This document shows, piece after piece, positions 17,874-30,054 of a stretch of DNA of 33,573 nucleotides. The first letter of the stretch is position 1; each line of letters begins with the position of its first letter. The translations under genes were made by a program, and so were the position numbers. The notes beneath the pieces are model-generated. The model searched no databases. It saw nothing but the letters and a program-made list of their open reading frames with translations, and was not told the origin of the DNA. This DNA comes from Gammaproteobacteria bacterium (GTDB lineage: Bacteria; Pseudomonadota; Gammaproteobacteria; Enterobacterales; Kangiellaceae): the NCBI GenBank assembly GCA_013373545.1, contig JABXHQ010000033.1:1-33573 (forward strand), written 5' to 3'.

Positions 17874-18533
17874 TTAAAGTAGGTGCAATGAACGTAAAAT
17901 TTCTTGGTAAACATAGGCTTTAAGCAGTAAGCGATCCTCATCATCACTAAACTCAAAGTAAAAACCGTACCAATTGCCCCCGCCCTCTTCATCACTGGAT
18001 TTGCCTTTGTTCCGCACATAACATTCTAAGGTAACTAACTTTTCAACTTCATCCAGTAACAAAGTCATCGTAAGGCTTAGCTTATCGCCGATTAACGCAA
18101 TCTTGCGCTCACTATCAATTTTACCACCCAGCACGCTCAAATTACTGACCGTTACCGATATCGGTTGACTCTGGTGCGTTTCATTAATGATAGTCGCAGA
18201 AATTTCCGTCGCTACGCGCACCGCATTACGCACTTCAATGGCCTCAACTTGCTGAGGCATTTGCAAGTGCAGGTAGGTATCGGGCTGGGTATTCATTTTA
18301 AGTACTTTCGCAGTAAAGCCACTGGCAACATTATTGACCACAAAGCGCAGCGTTACTAATTGATCTTGCTTCATAAAAATTACGCGGCCATGAGCATCTT
18401 TCGGCACCGAAATAATAATACTCGTGTCGGGTAAAAAGCCGAGTAGTTTGACTGGATGACGGACTTCAGAATCAGCTGAAATCTGCAGCTGCATGATATC
18501 GCCCATTTTTAAACCCAAATCCGCAAAACGCAT
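17874..18533 (-). CDS. YcgR-like PilZ-domain protein (predicted c-di-GMP effector)
   Basis: The 219-residue cytoplasmic protein has an N-terminal YcgR-type beta domain (about 1-100, with IISVPKDAHGRVIFMKQDQL) and a C-terminal PilZ domain (about 105-219). Both c-di-GMP-binding elements are present: RNAVR in EVRNAVRVAT matches RxxxR, and NLSVLGG matches [D/N]xSxxG. A polar GKSSDEEGGG stretch near 182 looks like a loop. YcgR proteins slow flagellar rotation when c-di-GMP is high. No flagellar or pilus genes are nearby, so the target is unknown. The gene stands alone between trxB and aat, converging on trxB. Confidence 0.85.
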   Translation of the reverse strand: MRFADLGLKMGDIMQLQISADSEVRHPVKLLGFLPDTSIIISVPKDAHGRVIFMKQDQLVTLRFVVNNVASGFTAKVLKMNTQPDTYLHLQMPQQVEAIEVRNAVRVATEISATIINETHQSQPISVTVSNLSVLGGKIDSERKIALIGDKLSLTMTLLLDEVEKLVTLECYVRNKGKSSDEEGGGNWYGFYFEFSDDEDRLLLKAYVYQEILRSLHLL

Positions 18534-18594
18534 ATGTTATTATCTTTAAAATAAAATTTAATATATTGTAGCCGTAAATGACGGTAACTACACT

Positions 18595-19311
18595 ATGACC
18601 ATCGAAATACCTTTAATCGAACATCCAAGCCAATTTCCGGATCCGAATCAAGCATTAACGGAGCCGAATGGATTATTGGGTTATGGTTATTTGCTAAGCA
18701 ACGAGCTCTTAATTAAGGCTTACTATGAAGGTATATTCCCTTGGTTTAATCCTGGAGAACCCGTATTTTGGTGGAGCCCCGACCCACGGGCAGCGTTCGA
18801 CCCGAAAACCACTACCCCATCCAAAAGCTTGCGCAAGAAACTTCGCCAAACCCCCTTTGTCATCAAAGTAAATGCCCAATTTGAACAAGTGATTGATGAG
18901 TGTGCAAAAGCCACCAGCAAACGCCCTGAAACATGGATCACTCCAGAAATGCGTCTTGCCTATCGCCAGTTACACCAACATGGCTACGCGCATTCGTTTG
19001 AGGTTTACCAGGACCAACAGCTCGTGGGCGGTCTTTACGGAGTTGCACACGGCGCTCTATTTTTTGGCGAGTCGATGTTTCATATTGCTACCGATGCGTC
19101 AAAAATTGCACTGTTTTATTTACTCGCATTCACCCGCCATCACGGTTTTCAATTGGTTGATTGTCAGCTACCAAATCCACACTTAAAAAGCTTAGGCGCA
19201 AAAGAGGTTTCGCGAAAAGATTTTCTGAGCTATCTTTATCAATATCGAGATGTTGAAATGCCAGCTTCAATTTGGCAAACGCAGGATATTACGCACAACT
19301 TTTTGTTCTGA
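18595..19311 (+). CDS. aat: Leucyl/phenylalanyl-tRNA-protein transferase
   Basis: Aat adds Leu or Phe to proteins with N-terminal Lys or Arg, making them ClpS-ClpAP substrates. The protein has 238 residues (E. coli 234). Family marks are PNGLLGYGYLLSNELLIKAY, YYEGIFPWFNPGEPVFWWSP, the HSFEVYQDQQLVGGLYGVAHG block and GESMFH, then LVDCQLPNPHLKSLGAKEVSR. The N-degron partner gene bpt follows 91 bases downstream, then infA, and clpA-clpS converge from the right. Confidence 0.96.
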   Translation: MTIEIPLIEHPSQFPDPNQALTEPNGLLGYGYLLSNELLIKAYYEGIFPWFNPGEPVFWWSPDPRAAFDPKTTTPSKSLRKKLRQTPFVIKVNAQFEQVIDECAKATSKRPETWITPEMRLAYRQLHQHGYAHSFEVYQDQQLVGGLYGVAHGALFFGESMFHIATDASKIALFYLLAFTRHHGFQLVDCQLPNPHLKSLGAKEVSRKDFLSYLYQYRDVEMPASIWQTQDITHNFLF

Positions 19312-19402
19312 GATTAAAAGCATTCAGCCACGAGTGTTCCAGAACATTAGCTTGGCGAATTAATAACGGCTTTTTTGTTGAATAAATTGGGTAGGTCGTA
19401 TT

Positions 19403-20125
19403 GTGCAACAAGATCCAAATGATGAACTGTTAAAGCTTACATTTTACGCAACGCCTGCGCACAGTTGCTCTTACTTGCCCGATAAACAAGCCACCACCGT
19501 TTTTCTCGACCCGGAAAAACAAATCAGTAAAAAGTTGTATACGCGTTTGAGTGAGTCAGGATTTCGCCGCAGTGGCTCGCACATTTACCGTCCCCATTGT
19601 GAGCAATGCCAAGCCTGTGTTCCGGTACGCATACCAGTAGCACAATTTAACCCTAACCGTTCGCAAAAACGCTGCCTTAAAAAGGGTGCTCATTTTAGTG
19701 CCGAGATGTCCGCTGCGGAATTTTCACCTGAACACTACCAACTGTATGAGCGGTACCTTTCGGCGCGCCATCATGACGGAGACATGTACCCGCCAAGTGA
19801 ACAGCAGTATCGAGACTTTTTATTCAGTGATTGGTCAAATACCGAGTTCCTCAACATTTACGATGGACAAAAATTAATCACTTGTTCAGTGGTGGATCGT
19901 TTGTCCAATGGATTCTCAGCAGTTTACACTTACTATGATCCCGACTATGCAAAGTTCAGTTTAGGACGACTCGCCATCTTGCAACTTATCGAGCAGGCGA
20001 AATCCGCTGCCATGGAGTATTTATACTTAGGCTACCTAGTCAAAGATTGCCGCAAAATGAAGTATAAATCGGAATACCGTCCTTTGGATTGTTTGGTTGG
20101 AAATCGCTGGGTTCGATTAAATTAG
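19403..20125 (+). CDS. bpt: Aspartate/glutamate leucyltransferase (Bpt/Ate)
   Basis: This enzyme uses Leu-tRNA to tag proteins with N-terminal Asp or Glu, feeding them to ClpS-ClpAP. E. coli lacks it; it is common in other Proteobacteria. The 240-residue protein carries the family's Cys-rich N-terminus (CSYLPDKQATTVFLDP, then YRPHCEQCQACVPVRIPV) and the GNAT-like end (KFSLGRLAILQLIEQAK, LYLGYLVKDCRKMKYKSEYR). The start is a GTG at 19403 with AGGT 6 bases upstream; no ATG fits. The aat-bpt-infA order is well known from pseudomonads. Older annotation may call it ate (arginyltransferase). Confidence 0.93.
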   Translation: MQQDPNDELLKLTFYATPAHSCSYLPDKQATTVFLDPEKQISKKLYTRLSESGFRRSGSHIYRPHCEQCQACVPVRIPVAQFNPNRSQKRCLKKGAHFSAEMSAAEFSPEHYQLYERYLSARHHDGDMYPPSEQQYRDFLFSDWSNTEFLNIYDGQKLITCSVVDRLSNGFSAVYTYYDPDYAKFSLGRLAILQLIEQAKSAAMEYLYLGYLVKDCRKMKYKSEYRPLDCLVGNRWVRLN

Positions 20126-20190
20126 TTAGTTTTGCTAACAAATCCGCCCTTAAATTCAATCTAAGCCTAATATTTGCTAAATATTTTTGA

Positions 20191-20478
<288 letters not shown>

Positions 20479-20494
20479 GCAAACGTCTTTCTGA

Positions 20495-20515
20495 TAGCCC
20501 GGATATTCCGGGCTA
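20495..20515 (+). terminator. Terminator-like hairpin after infA
   Basis: TAGCCCGGA, loop TAT and TCCGGGCTA make a perfect 9-bp stem 16 bases past infA. It is followed by ATCTCGTTTCTCT, a poor U-run, so termination may be partial or serve mRNA end protection. Confidence 0.65.
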
Positions 20516-20548
20516 ATCTCGTTTCTCTACCCCACTCGCATCATCGCC

Positions 20549-22828
20549 TTACTGAGTAACGGCGGTTTCCTCTTTTGATGTAATATCAAACGACAACACT
20601 TCTGCGCCTTCGACGTGGGTCACTTTCACTTGCCCGCCGCCGACCAAACGCCCAAACAGCAACTCATTGGCTAATGGTTTCTTTACTTGTTCGCGAATAA
20701 CGCGTGACATGGGACGAGCGCCCATATTGGGATCGTAACCTTTTTCACATAACCAACGGCGAGCGGCTAAGTCGACATCTAAGCAGACATGCTTGTCATC
20801 CAACTGAGTTTGTAACTCGACCACAAATTTATCCACCACTGATAACAACACTTCTTCGGATAGTCCATGGAACCATACGATGGCATCGAGTCGATTGCGG
20901 AACTCTGGTGAAAAGGTCTGGTTAATCACTTCAATGTTATCGTGCTCTTTTGCATTTTGCTGGAAACCAATTGATGCTTTTACCAGCTCCGCAGCGCCCG
21001 CATTGGTAGTCATCACCAAAATACAGTTACGGAAATCAGCTTTGCGACCATTGTTGTCGGTCAGCGTGCCATGATCCATCACTTGTAGGAGTAAATTATA
21101 AACATCAGGATGCGCCTTTTCGATTTCATCCAGCAGCACCACCGCATGGGGGTTCTTATTCACCGCTTCGGTTAATAAGCCGCCTTGGTCGTAACCGACA
21201 TAACCTGGAGGTGCACCGATCAAACGTGAGACCGTATGGCGCTCCATGTATTCCGACATATCAAAACGAATCAGTTCGATACCTAGTATTTTAGCTAGTT
21301 GTTTGGTTACTTCGGTTTTACCAACCCCGGTTGGGCCCGCAAAGAGGAAAGAACCAACAGGCTTATCTTCTGCACCCAATCCTGAGCGCGACAACTTAAT
21401 CGCATCCGATAAAGTCTCAATCGCCGGATCTTGACCGAACACCACCATTTTAAGATTGCGCTCTAGATTCTGAAGATTATCTTTATCGGACGAAGATACG
21501 GTTTTTGGCGGTACTTTTGCCATTTTGGCAATGATACTTTCGATATCTTGTACCCCAATTAACTTTTTACGTTTCGATGTTGGCTGTAAACGCTGATTCG
21601 CTCCTGCCTCATCAATCACATCAATCGCTTTATCCGGTAAGTGGCGATCATTAATATAACGCGCAGATAACTCGGCGGCCGCTTTTAAAGCCGGCGATGA
21701 ATATTTTACATCGTGGTGGCTTTCATAGCGTGTTTTAAGGCCTTGTAAAATCTTAATGGTCTCTTCAACACTGGGTTCATTAATATCAATTTTCTGAAAA
21801 CGTCGAGCCAGTGCCCGATCCTTTTCAAAAATGCCACGATACTCTTGGAAAGTTGTGGAACCCATACAGCGCAAATCACCGTTGGCTAGCATCGGTTTGA
21901 TTAGATTCGATGCATCCATTACACCACCGGACGCGGCACCAGCGCCAATAATGGTATGGATTTCATCAATAAATAAAATGGAATGTTCTTGTTTCTTTAA
22001 ATCCGCTAATAAAGCTTTAAGCCGTTTCTCAAAGTCTCCACGGTATTTAGTCCCAGCCAGCAAGGCACCTAAGTCGAGAGAATAAACAGTCGCATCCGCA
22101 ATCACTTCTGGAACATCTTCATCGACTATTCGTTTGGCTAAGCCTTCCGCAATGGCCGTTTTACCAACCCCCGCTTCACCGACAAATAATGGATTATTTT
22201 TGCGACGACGACACAACACTTGCACCGCGCGTTCAATTTCATCAGCACGCCCGACTAAGGGATCAATACGTCCTTCTTTGGCGAGCTCATTTAGATTAGT
22301 GGCATAAGATTCTAGCGGCGTTTTCGCAGGCGCTTCTTGCCCCATTTCCTCTTCAAGTTCCGCATTCGCGTTGTTGTCGACTTCTTCTTCGCCAACTTTC
22401 GAAATGCCATGACTAATGTAGTTAACAATATCGAGACGCGATATCTTTTGCTGCTGTAAGAAGTAAACCGCCTGACTTTCTTGCTCGCTAAAAATAGCGA
22501 CCAAAACATTCGCCCCGGTGACTTCTTTTTTACCCGAGGATTGGACATGAAAAACCGCCCGCTGCAATACCCGTTGAAAACCTAACGTTGGCTGCGTTTC
22601 GCGCGCTTCATCATGTTGCGGAATCAATGGAGTGGTTTCGTCGACAAAATCCGCTAATTGCTTTTTCAGTTCGGGAATGTCAGCGCCGCACGCTTGTAAC
22701 ACATTAGACGCGATGAGGTTGTCTAACAACGCTAACAATAAGTGCTCCACCGTCATGAACTCATGGCGTTTTTCACGTGCCTGCTTAAACGCAAGGTTCA
22801 AAGTTAGTTCAAGATCTTTACTAAGCAT
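20549..22828 (-). CDS. clpA: ClpAP protease ATPase subunit ClpA
   Basis: ClpA unfolds substrates and feeds them to ClpP, which is not in this window. The 759 residues match E. coli ClpA (758). The N-domain (1-145) is the ClpS docking site and is followed by an acidic linker (146-170). AAA module 1 has Walker A GEAGVGKT at 217-224 and Walker B FIDEIHT; module 2 has GPTGVGKT at 498-505 and LLDEIEKAH. The ClpP-contacting loop reads IGF at 620-622 where E. coli ClpA has IGL. AAGGTG lies 5 bases before the ATG. It follows clpS by 43 bases, and its 3' end converges on infA. Confidence 0.97.
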   Translation of the reverse strand: MLSKDLELTLNLAFKQAREKRHEFMTVEHLLLALLDNLIASNVLQACGADIPELKKQLADFVDETTPLIPQHDEARETQPTLGFQRVLQRAVFHVQSSGKKEVTGANVLVAIFSEQESQAVYFLQQQKISRLDIVNYISHGISKVGEEEVDNNANAELEEEMGQEAPAKTPLESYATNLNELAKEGRIDPLVGRADEIERAVQVLCRRRKNNPLFVGEAGVGKTAIAEGLAKRIVDEDVPEVIADATVYSLDLGALLAGTKYRGDFEKRLKALLADLKKQEHSILFIDEIHTIIGAGAASGGVMDASNLIKPMLANGDLRCMGSTTFQEYRGIFEKDRALARRFQKIDINEPSVEETIKILQGLKTRYESHHDVKYSSPALKAAAELSARYINDRHLPDKAIDVIDEAGANQRLQPTSKRKKLIGVQDIESIIAKMAKVPPKTVSSSDKDNLQNLERNLKMVVFGQDPAIETLSDAIKLSRSGLGAEDKPVGSFLFAGPTGVGKTEVTKQLAKILGIELIRFDMSEYMERHTVSRLIGAPPGYVGYDQGGLLTEAVNKNPHAVVLLDEIEKAHPDVYNLLLQVMDHGTLTDNNGRKADFRNCILVMTTNAGAAELVKASIGFQQNAKEHDNIEVINQTFSPEFRNRLDAIVWFHGLSEEVLLSVVDKFVVELQTQLDDKHVCLDVDLAARRWLCEKGYDPNMGARPMSRVIREQVKKPLANELLFGRLVGGGQVKVTHVEGAEVLSFDITSKEETAVTQ

Positions 22829-22871
22829 AACAGCACCTTATACAGCTAATTTAAATTTTTACTCGAAGTTC

Positions 22872-23198
22872 TTATGCTTGTTCCATCACGCACATCAACG
22901 GATGCTGATTAGCCTTCGAATACTCATTTACCTGAACCACTTTTGTTTCAGCGATTTCACTGCGATAAATGCCACAAACACCTTTACCTTCATAGTGCAC
23001 TTGCAGCATTATTTTGGCGGCTTCTTCTTGATGCTTGCCAAAATACTTCATGATAACTTCAACCACAAAGTCCATCGGAGTGTAATCATCATTTAACAGG
23101 ATGACCTTGTACATGGGTGGCGGTTTAAGTTCCGGTTTCGACTCTTCTACCGCGATCCCGTGATCGATTTCCCAATCGTTCTGACTATTTTGACTCAT
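22872..23198 (-). CDS. clpS: ClpAP adaptor ClpS
   Basis: ClpS binds N-degron residues (Leu, Phe, Tyr, Trp) and delivers the proteins to ClpA. The protein has 108 residues (E. coli 106). The binding-pocket elements are present: [16 protein letters not shown] (Asn-Asp pair and Met) and [12 protein letters not shown] (pocket His), with [11 protein letters not shown] and [10 protein letters not shown] at the end. The flexible N-terminus (1-30) is acidic. No strong SD precedes the ATG. Upstream cspD is divergent, as in E. coli. Confidence 0.96.
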   Translation of the reverse strand: MSQNSQNDWEIDHGIAVEESKPELKPPPMYKVILLNDDYTPMDFVVEVIMKYFGKHQEEAAKIMLQVHYEGKGVCGIYRSEIAETKVVQVNEYSKANQHPLMCVMEQA

Positions 23199-23464
23199 AT
23201 CGTTAGTTTAGTTTAAGGCTAAAATTTTTTCGAAAAATTTGCTGACAGAACATAAGAATACCACAACCCAAGTTGATATGATGAGAGTTTAATGGGTGTT
23301 AACGGTCACAATTTCAAGGGTGCAAAATTGGCCTTGCTTGACAACGTCTATATTTTGTGCAAAAAGTATCCATGGTGAATCAAATTGCATGAAATTCAAA
23401 AAGTTACACACTAATAAATTTGCAATTTGAGATGTGACACTGTTCAGGATAGAGGAAAGTAGTT

Positions 23465-23689
23465 ATGCCCACGGGAACTGTAAAATGGTTTAACAATGCC
23501 AAAGGCTACGGATTCATACGATCCGAGCAAGGTGACGAAGATATTTTCGTTCACTACTCAACCATCAACATGGAAGGCTACCGCAGCTTAAAGGCTGGAC
23601 AGGAAGTTAAATTTGAAATCAGCGAGGGCCCAAAAGGCCTACATGCTTCAGACATTATTCCGACCGAAGCACCTGATTCAAAAGAATAA
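23465..23689 (+). CDS. cspD: Cold-shock-like protein CspD
   Basis: This 74-residue cold-shock-domain protein has the same length as E. coli CspD, a stationary-phase, non-cold-induced inhibitor of replication. RNP1 is KWFNNAKGYGFIRS, RNP2 is DIFVHYSTI, and the C-terminal extension (PTEAPDSKE) is longer than in CspA. Position next to clpS and divergent from it matches E. coli and supports the symbol. GAGGAAAG lies just before the ATG. An inhibitory role is inferred from the family. Confidence 0.92.
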   Translation: MPTGTVKWFNNAKGYGFIRSEQGDEDIFVHYSTINMEGYRSLKAGQEVKFEISEGPKGLHASDIIPTEAPDSKE

Positions 23690-23716
23690 AAAAAGGCTCC
23701 TAACGGAGCCTTTTTT
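23690..23716. terminator. Bidirectional terminator between cspD and icd
   Basis: AAAAAGGCTCC, loop TAAC and GGAGCCTTTTTT begin right after the cspD stop and lie 22 bases from the icd stop on the opposite strand. Confidence 0.93.
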
Positions 23717-23737
23717 ATAACTTTAAACCCTAAGCAA

Positions 23738-26083
<2,346 letters not shown>

Positions 26084-26176
26084 TCATATCTGCACTGCAC
26101 AAAAAGTCTTATAGCGGTACAATGGCCACATGGTATGCGATTCCGACATCAGTATAGTCAAAATATTGGTCAATAT

Positions 26177-26725
26177 ATGAGCGACTCCAGTAAAACACGG
26201 GTAATTTTATTTAATAAGCCCTTCAACACACTGTGTCAGTTTAGTGGCGAGGAGCACGATGACTTGCTGTCGAACTATATTGATATTCCACAGGTGTACG
26301 CCGCAGGCCGACTCGATAAAGACTCGGAAGGCCTACTCGTATTAACCAACAACGGTAAGTTGCAGCACCGCATTACTGACCCCAAGCACAAGCAAGCCAA
26401 AACCTATTGGGTACAAGTTGAGGGCATTCCAGACCAAGCGGCAATCCATGCGCTAAACAACGGTGTGCAACTCAACGATGGTCTTACCCGACCAGCACAA
26501 GCGCGACTGATTGAAGCGCCGACGGTATGGCCGCGAAATCCGCCCATCCGAACGCGACAAACGATTCCGACGCAATGGCTAGAATTAACCATTCATGAAG
26601 GACGTAATCGTCAAGTTCGACGCATGACGGCAGCGGTGGGCTACCCTACTTTACGCCTGATTCGAGTGAGTGTCGGTAAATGGCAACTCGGTGACTTAGC
26701 ACCGGGTGAATATCGCGAAGTATAA
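26177..26725 (+). CDS. rluE: 23S rRNA pseudouridine(2457) synthase RluE
   Basis: RluE isomerises U2457 of 23S rRNA. The ATG at 26177 (MSDSSKTRVILFNKP) gives 182 residues; the catalytic Asp is D47 in AAGRLDKDSEGLLVLTNNG. Other RsuA-family marks are AKTYWVQVEGIP, LIEAPTVWPRNPPIRTRQ and HEGRNRQVRRMTAAVGYPTL. No N-terminal S4 domain is present, as expected for RluE. An ATG 14 codons upstream is less likely. It is the first of rluE-nudJ-mnmA-hflD, the E. coli order. Confidence 0.94.
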   Translation: MSDSSKTRVILFNKPFNTLCQFSGEEHDDLLSNYIDIPQVYAAGRLDKDSEGLLVLTNNGKLQHRITDPKHKQAKTYWVQVEGIPDQAAIHALNNGVQLNDGLTRPAQARLIEAPTVWPRNPPIRTRQTIPTQWLELTIHEGRNRQVRRMTAAVGYPTLRLIRVSVGKWQLGDLAPGEYREV

Positions 26726-26745
26726 TCACAAACCGAGGATCAACA

Positions 26746-27240
26746 ATGGCCGATATCGCGTTAACTGTTGCTGCCATAATCGAGCACCAGGGCAAGTTTT
26801 TAATGGTTGAGGAAACCGATAAAGGTGCGGTCGTATTTAATCAACCCGCCGGCCACGTCGAGCCGCAGGAATCGATCATTGCCGCCGTCAAACGAGAAGT
26901 ACTGGAAGAAACGGGCCTCACCTTTACTCCAGAACACTTAGTCGGCAACTACTTCTTGAGTCCGGCGACTAACGGTAAACACTATTTTCGCTTTTGCTTT
27001 TGTGGCTCGGTATTAGCGCCCGAGTCAAGCCAACCGCAAGACCCGGATATCATCGCCACACATTGGCTCAGCTTGAGTGAGATTACTGCACTGGGACGCC
27101 AGTTGCGTAGTGGATTAGTACTGCAGTGTTTGCGCGACTACCTCAATCAAGAACGTTATCCAATCAGTCAGTTTCATTACCACTTTGATGAAGTCGCAAT
27201 GGCGAATTCATGTTATACTGATCTGCTTAAATTTAACTGA
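26746..27240 (+). CDS. nudJ: Nudix hydrolase, NudJ-like phosphatase
   Basis: E. coli NudJ (YmfB) hydrolyses nucleoside tri- and diphosphates and thiamine pyrimidine pyrophosphate. The protein has 164 residues (E. coli 153). The Nudix box spans residues 36-58, beginning GHVEPQE and ending REVLEETGL, with the three metal-binding Glu of the REVxEE part intact. It starts 20 bases after rluE with a good GAGGA signal. Position between rluE and mnmA supports the NudJ name. Confidence 0.92.
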   Translation: MADIALTVAAIIEHQGKFLMVEETDKGAVVFNQPAGHVEPQESIIAAVKREVLEETGLTFTPEHLVGNYFLSPATNGKHYFRFCFCGSVLAPESSQPQDPDIIATHWLSLSEITALGRQLRSGLVLQCLRDYLNQERYPISQFHYHFDEVAMANSCYTDLLKFN

Positions 27241-27334
27241 GCGAATTGATTGTTAAATGGCCGCAATCCATCTTAGCAGTTATGCCAAACAAGTCCGCTT
27301 TTTTGGCCGCCGCATTTAAACCATCCATCGAGCT

Positions 27335-28498
27335 ATGAGTACGCAAAAACCGAAAGTTATTGTGGGTATGTCAGGAGGGGTCGACTCTTCTGTTTCCGCC
27401 TATCTGTTATTACAACAAGGCTATGACGTCGAAGGCCTGTTCATGAAGAACTGGGAAGAAGACGATACCGATGAGTATTGTTCCGCAGCGGAAGATCTAG
27501 CCGACGCACAAGGCGTTTGCGAACAGCTGAACATCCCATTACACACGGTTAATTTCGCAGCAGAATATTGGGATCGAGTATTTGAGTACTTTTTGCAAGA
27601 ATACCGCGCAGGTCGCACGCCGAACCCCGATATTATGTGCAACAAAGAAATTAAATTTAAAGCCTTTCTAGAATTCGCCCTGCACTTAGGTGCCGATTAC
27701 ATTGCGACTGGCCATTACACGCGCCGCCGTGATGGTTCCGCGCCAGAGGGCCAGAGTGACGAAACCATGGTGCAAATGCTGCGCGGGTTAGATAACAATA
27801 AAGATCAATCTTATTTTCTTTATACTTTAGGTCAACAGCAGCTGAGTAAAACATTGTTTCCAGTCGGTGAACTGGAAAAGTCAGATGTACGAAAGATTGC
27901 CGAAGAGCAAGGTTTTGACAATGCACGGAAAAAAGATAGCACGGGCATTTGTTTTATTGGTGAACGCAAATTCAAAGATTTTTTAGAGCAGTTTTTACCC
28001 GCTAAACCCGGCCCGATTGAAGATGATAGCGGTTCGGTTATTGGTGAGCATCAAGGCTTAATGTTTCATACTTTGGGGCAACGTAAAGGACTCGGCATTG
28101 GCGGCATGAAAAATAGTGACGATGACCCTTGGTATGTGGTTGACAAAGATGTAAAGCGCAACACGCTAATTGTGGGTCAAGGCCATGATCATCCGCTTTT
28201 GATGAGCAATAGTTTAACCTGCAACCAACTGCACTGGGTAAGTCGGCAATCGCCGCAAAGTGAGTTTCGCTGCACGGCAAAAGTTCGCTATCGCCAACAA
28301 GATGTTCCTTGCTCGGTGAAACCCTTGGGCGATGACCTATGGCAAGTCACATTTGACGATTTACAGCGAGCTGTCACTCCGGGGCAATCGGTCGTTTTTT
28401 ATCAAGATGAAGTCTGTTTGGGAGGTGGAATTATTGAATCCATTAGTCGACCTCATGCCAATGCCACGCAGCACGTTACCACCGCGACAGAGAATTAA
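27335..28498 (+). CDS. mnmA: tRNA-specific 2-thiouridylase MnmA
   Basis: MnmA adenylates U34 and inserts sulfur received through TusE, making s2U in tRNA-Lys, tRNA-Glu and tRNA-Gln. The protein has 387 residues (E. coli 368). The PP-loop is SGGVDSS (13-19). The catalytic pair is Cys102 ([12 protein letters not shown]) and Cys206 ([13 protein letters not shown]). The tRNA-contact region [14 protein letters not shown] and the C-terminal beta-barrel ([10 protein letters not shown] onward) are present. The C-terminus has about 15 extra residues. hflD begins 3 bases after its stop. The tusDCBE genes that supply it are 20 kb away. Confidence 0.96.
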   Translation: MSTQKPKVIVGMSGGVDSSVSAYLLLQQGYDVEGLFMKNWEEDDTDEYCSAAEDLADAQGVCEQLNIPLHTVNFAAEYWDRVFEYFLQEYRAGRTPNPDIMCNKEIKFKAFLEFALHLGADYIATGHYTRRRDGSAPEGQSDETMVQMLRGLDNNKDQSYFLYTLGQQQLSKTLFPVGELEKSDVRKIAEEQGFDNARKKDSTGICFIGERKFKDFLEQFLPAKPGPIEDDSGSVIGEHQGLMFHTLGQRKGLGIGGMKNSDDDPWYVVDKDVKRNTLIVGQGHDHPLLMSNSLTCNQLHWVSRQSPQSEFRCTAKVRYRQQDVPCSVKPLGDDLWQVTFDDLQRAVTPGQSVVFYQDEVCLGGGIIESISRPHANATQHVTTATEN

Positions 28499-28501
28499 TT
28501 C

Positions 28502-29119
28502 ATGGAATCTATCGTATTAACGCTTGCCGCAATATCGCAAGCGATCCAGCAAGTTCAAAAAGTGGCCTGGAAAGGTCAAATGGATGATGCCGAAGCATTA
28601 CCATTAATCAAAAGTATTTTTACCTTAACGCCAGACTCCGTTATCGAGCTGTATGGCGGCAGCGCTAGCTTAACCTCTGGACTGCGCATACTGCGTTCGC
28701 AATTAAACGCATCAGGTGAAGAACGCAATCCTGAATTTGGTCGCTATATGGCTAATATTTTCACCATTCAAAAACAATTTATGAAACGAGCCGATGTGCA
28801 AGAAATTCTTTCTTCGCGCATTGAACACAGTCGCAGACTGCTTGATTATGACGATATGATGTCGAGCAATATGATGGCAACGCTGGCCGACTGCTACTCG
28901 CAAAGTATTTCAAATTTGCCACTGAGAATACAGGTGCAAGGTAATCCCCACATTCTGCAGAACAAACTCAATCAAGATAAAATCCGCGCGTTACTGCTCG
29001 CTGCGGTCCGCGCTGCGGTATTGTGGCGTCAAGTAGGTGGTAAAAAGCGCCAGTTCTTATTCAACCGCAAGCAAATCGGCGACACAGCTAACCAATTGCT
29101 TACTCAGCCAATTTACTAA
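28502..29119 (+). CDS. hflD: HflD-like high-frequency lysogenization protein
   Basis: This 205-residue, mostly helical, peripheral membrane protein (E. coli 213) is named for its effect on phage lambda CII; its normal role is unknown. Family blocks are TLAAISQAIQQVQKVAWKG, SIFTLTPDSVIELYGG and GLRILRSQL, then IRALLLAAVRAAVLWRQVGG with the KRQFLFNRKQI end. It starts 3 bases after the mnmA stop, clearly the same operon, as in E. coli. Confidence 0.93.
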   Translation: MESIVLTLAAISQAIQQVQKVAWKGQMDDAEALPLIKSIFTLTPDSVIELYGGSASLTSGLRILRSQLNASGEERNPEFGRYMANIFTIQKQFMKRADVQEILSSRIEHSRRLLDYDDMMSSNMMATLADCYSQSISNLPLRIQVQGNPHILQNKLNQDKIRALLLAAVRAAVLWRQVGGKKRQFLFNRKQIGDTANQLLTQPIY

Positions 29120-29139
29120 CTTTTTACGGCCATAAAAAA

Positions 29140-29158
29140 GGCAGCCAAAACGGCTGCC
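29140..29158 (-). terminator. Hairpin after hflD with its U-run on the opposite strand
   Basis: GGCAGCC (29140-29146), loop AAAAC and GGCTGCC (29152-29158) form a strong stem. A-runs flank it on the plus strand, so only a leftward transcript would have a T-run after the stem. It lies 20 bases past the hflD stop. It may still end hflD mRNA poorly. Confidence 0.5.
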
Positions 29159-29266
29159 AAAAATGCAAAAGGGAGCAATTTGAACTTGAGCGTTTCAAAT
29201 TCAAATACCCAAATATTTTTGCAGATATTCAGGCCCGGGCGAGTATGCTAATTTTGAGATATTCAA

Positions 29267-29289
29267 TCAAGGGTAAGATTTACCCTTGA
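29267..29289 (+). terminator. 10-bp hairpin before the YhhN gene
   Basis: TCAAGGGTAA, loop GAT and TTACCCTTGA (perfect) are followed by CTTTTATCT. This may be the working terminator of the rluE-hflD operon, or a leader structure of the next gene 55 bases downstream. Confidence 0.5.
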
Positions 29290-29344
29290 CTTTTATCTCG
29301 AGCTTGATGAGTAATGTGCTTTTAAAACAAAGTGTTATAAAACG

Positions 29345-30022
29345 ATGTTCGATATTATTTCCTATCTCATACTCGCCGGTGTTGGCACTTGCGTAGCGTT
29401 ATTAGTGATTGGGCACTATTTAAACAAACGCTCATGGATTGTCATCTTCAAAACCTTGGCCTCACTCGGTTTACTCGCTTACTGGTTTAGCTTAGCGCCA
29501 GCAACCACTAGCCATTACGGCGGGTTGATTGGCCTTGCACTTTTGTTTGGGGTTATTGGAGATGTATTATTACTCGGCCGCAAGACGTTATTGTTTGCTC
29601 TCGGGATGGCGGCATTTGCGCTCGGACACATTATTTACATGATTGCTTTTTCCGGGTTTGATAGTTCAACCGGCTCCTTTTTTGCCGGTTTATTGGTGAT
29701 GTGGATTTGCGGCTCTCGCGTCTACGTTTGGCTCAAGCCGGGCATTGCGCAACAACTTCGCCTCCCCGTGTTACTTTATGGCGGCTTGCTAACCGCAATG
29801 ACAGCTCTGGCACTGTCGCTCCGCATTGACCAGCATTTCACCTTAATGGGCTTGGGTGCCCTACTGTTTATGTTGTCGGATTTTTTTGTTGCCACACACC
29901 GCTTTAAAACTCCCAAGTTAATTGATAAAGCCGTGGGCTTACCTTTGTATTATGCCGGACAACTTATTCTGGCTACCAGTATTGTGATTCAATACACCCA
30001 AAATCCGTGGCTTCCGGTATAA
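29345..30022 (+). CDS. YhhN/TMEM86-family membrane protein (lysoplasmalogenase family)
   Basis: This 225-residue protein has about eight hydrophobic segments. Conserved family points are visible: FKTLASLGLLAYWF, LLFGVIGDVLLL (conserved Asp), FALGHIIYMIAF (conserved His), GALLFMLSDFFVA (second Asp), and the C-terminal AVGLPLYYAGQLILATSI. Animal TMEM86B and some bacterial homologues hydrolyse lysoplasmalogen; activity here is inferred. No plasmalogen synthesis genes are nearby. It is followed by a small lipoprotein gene. Confidence 0.85.
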   Translation: MFDIISYLILAGVGTCVALLVIGHYLNKRSWIVIFKTLASLGLLAYWFSLAPATTSHYGGLIGLALLFGVIGDVLLLGRKTLLFALGMAAFALGHIIYMIAFSGFDSSTGSFFAGLLVMWICGSRVYVWLKPGIAQQLRLPVLLYGGLLTAMTALALSLRIDQHFTLMGLGALLFMLSDFFVATHRFKTPKLIDKAVGLPLYYAGQLILATSIVIQYTQNPWLPV

Positions 30023-30054
30023 TTAGATTTTCGCCGTAACTAAAGAGAGAACTT

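Noticed and set aside
22632-23096. A 154-residue plus-strand frame opposite clpA-clpS
   Set aside because: It spans two convincing minus-strand genes and their gap; composition bias explains it.
23338-23369. TTGACA at 23338-23343 as the cspD promoter
   Set aside because: No acceptable -10 hexamer lies 16-18 bases downstream; the nearest candidates are at 5 or 20 bases.
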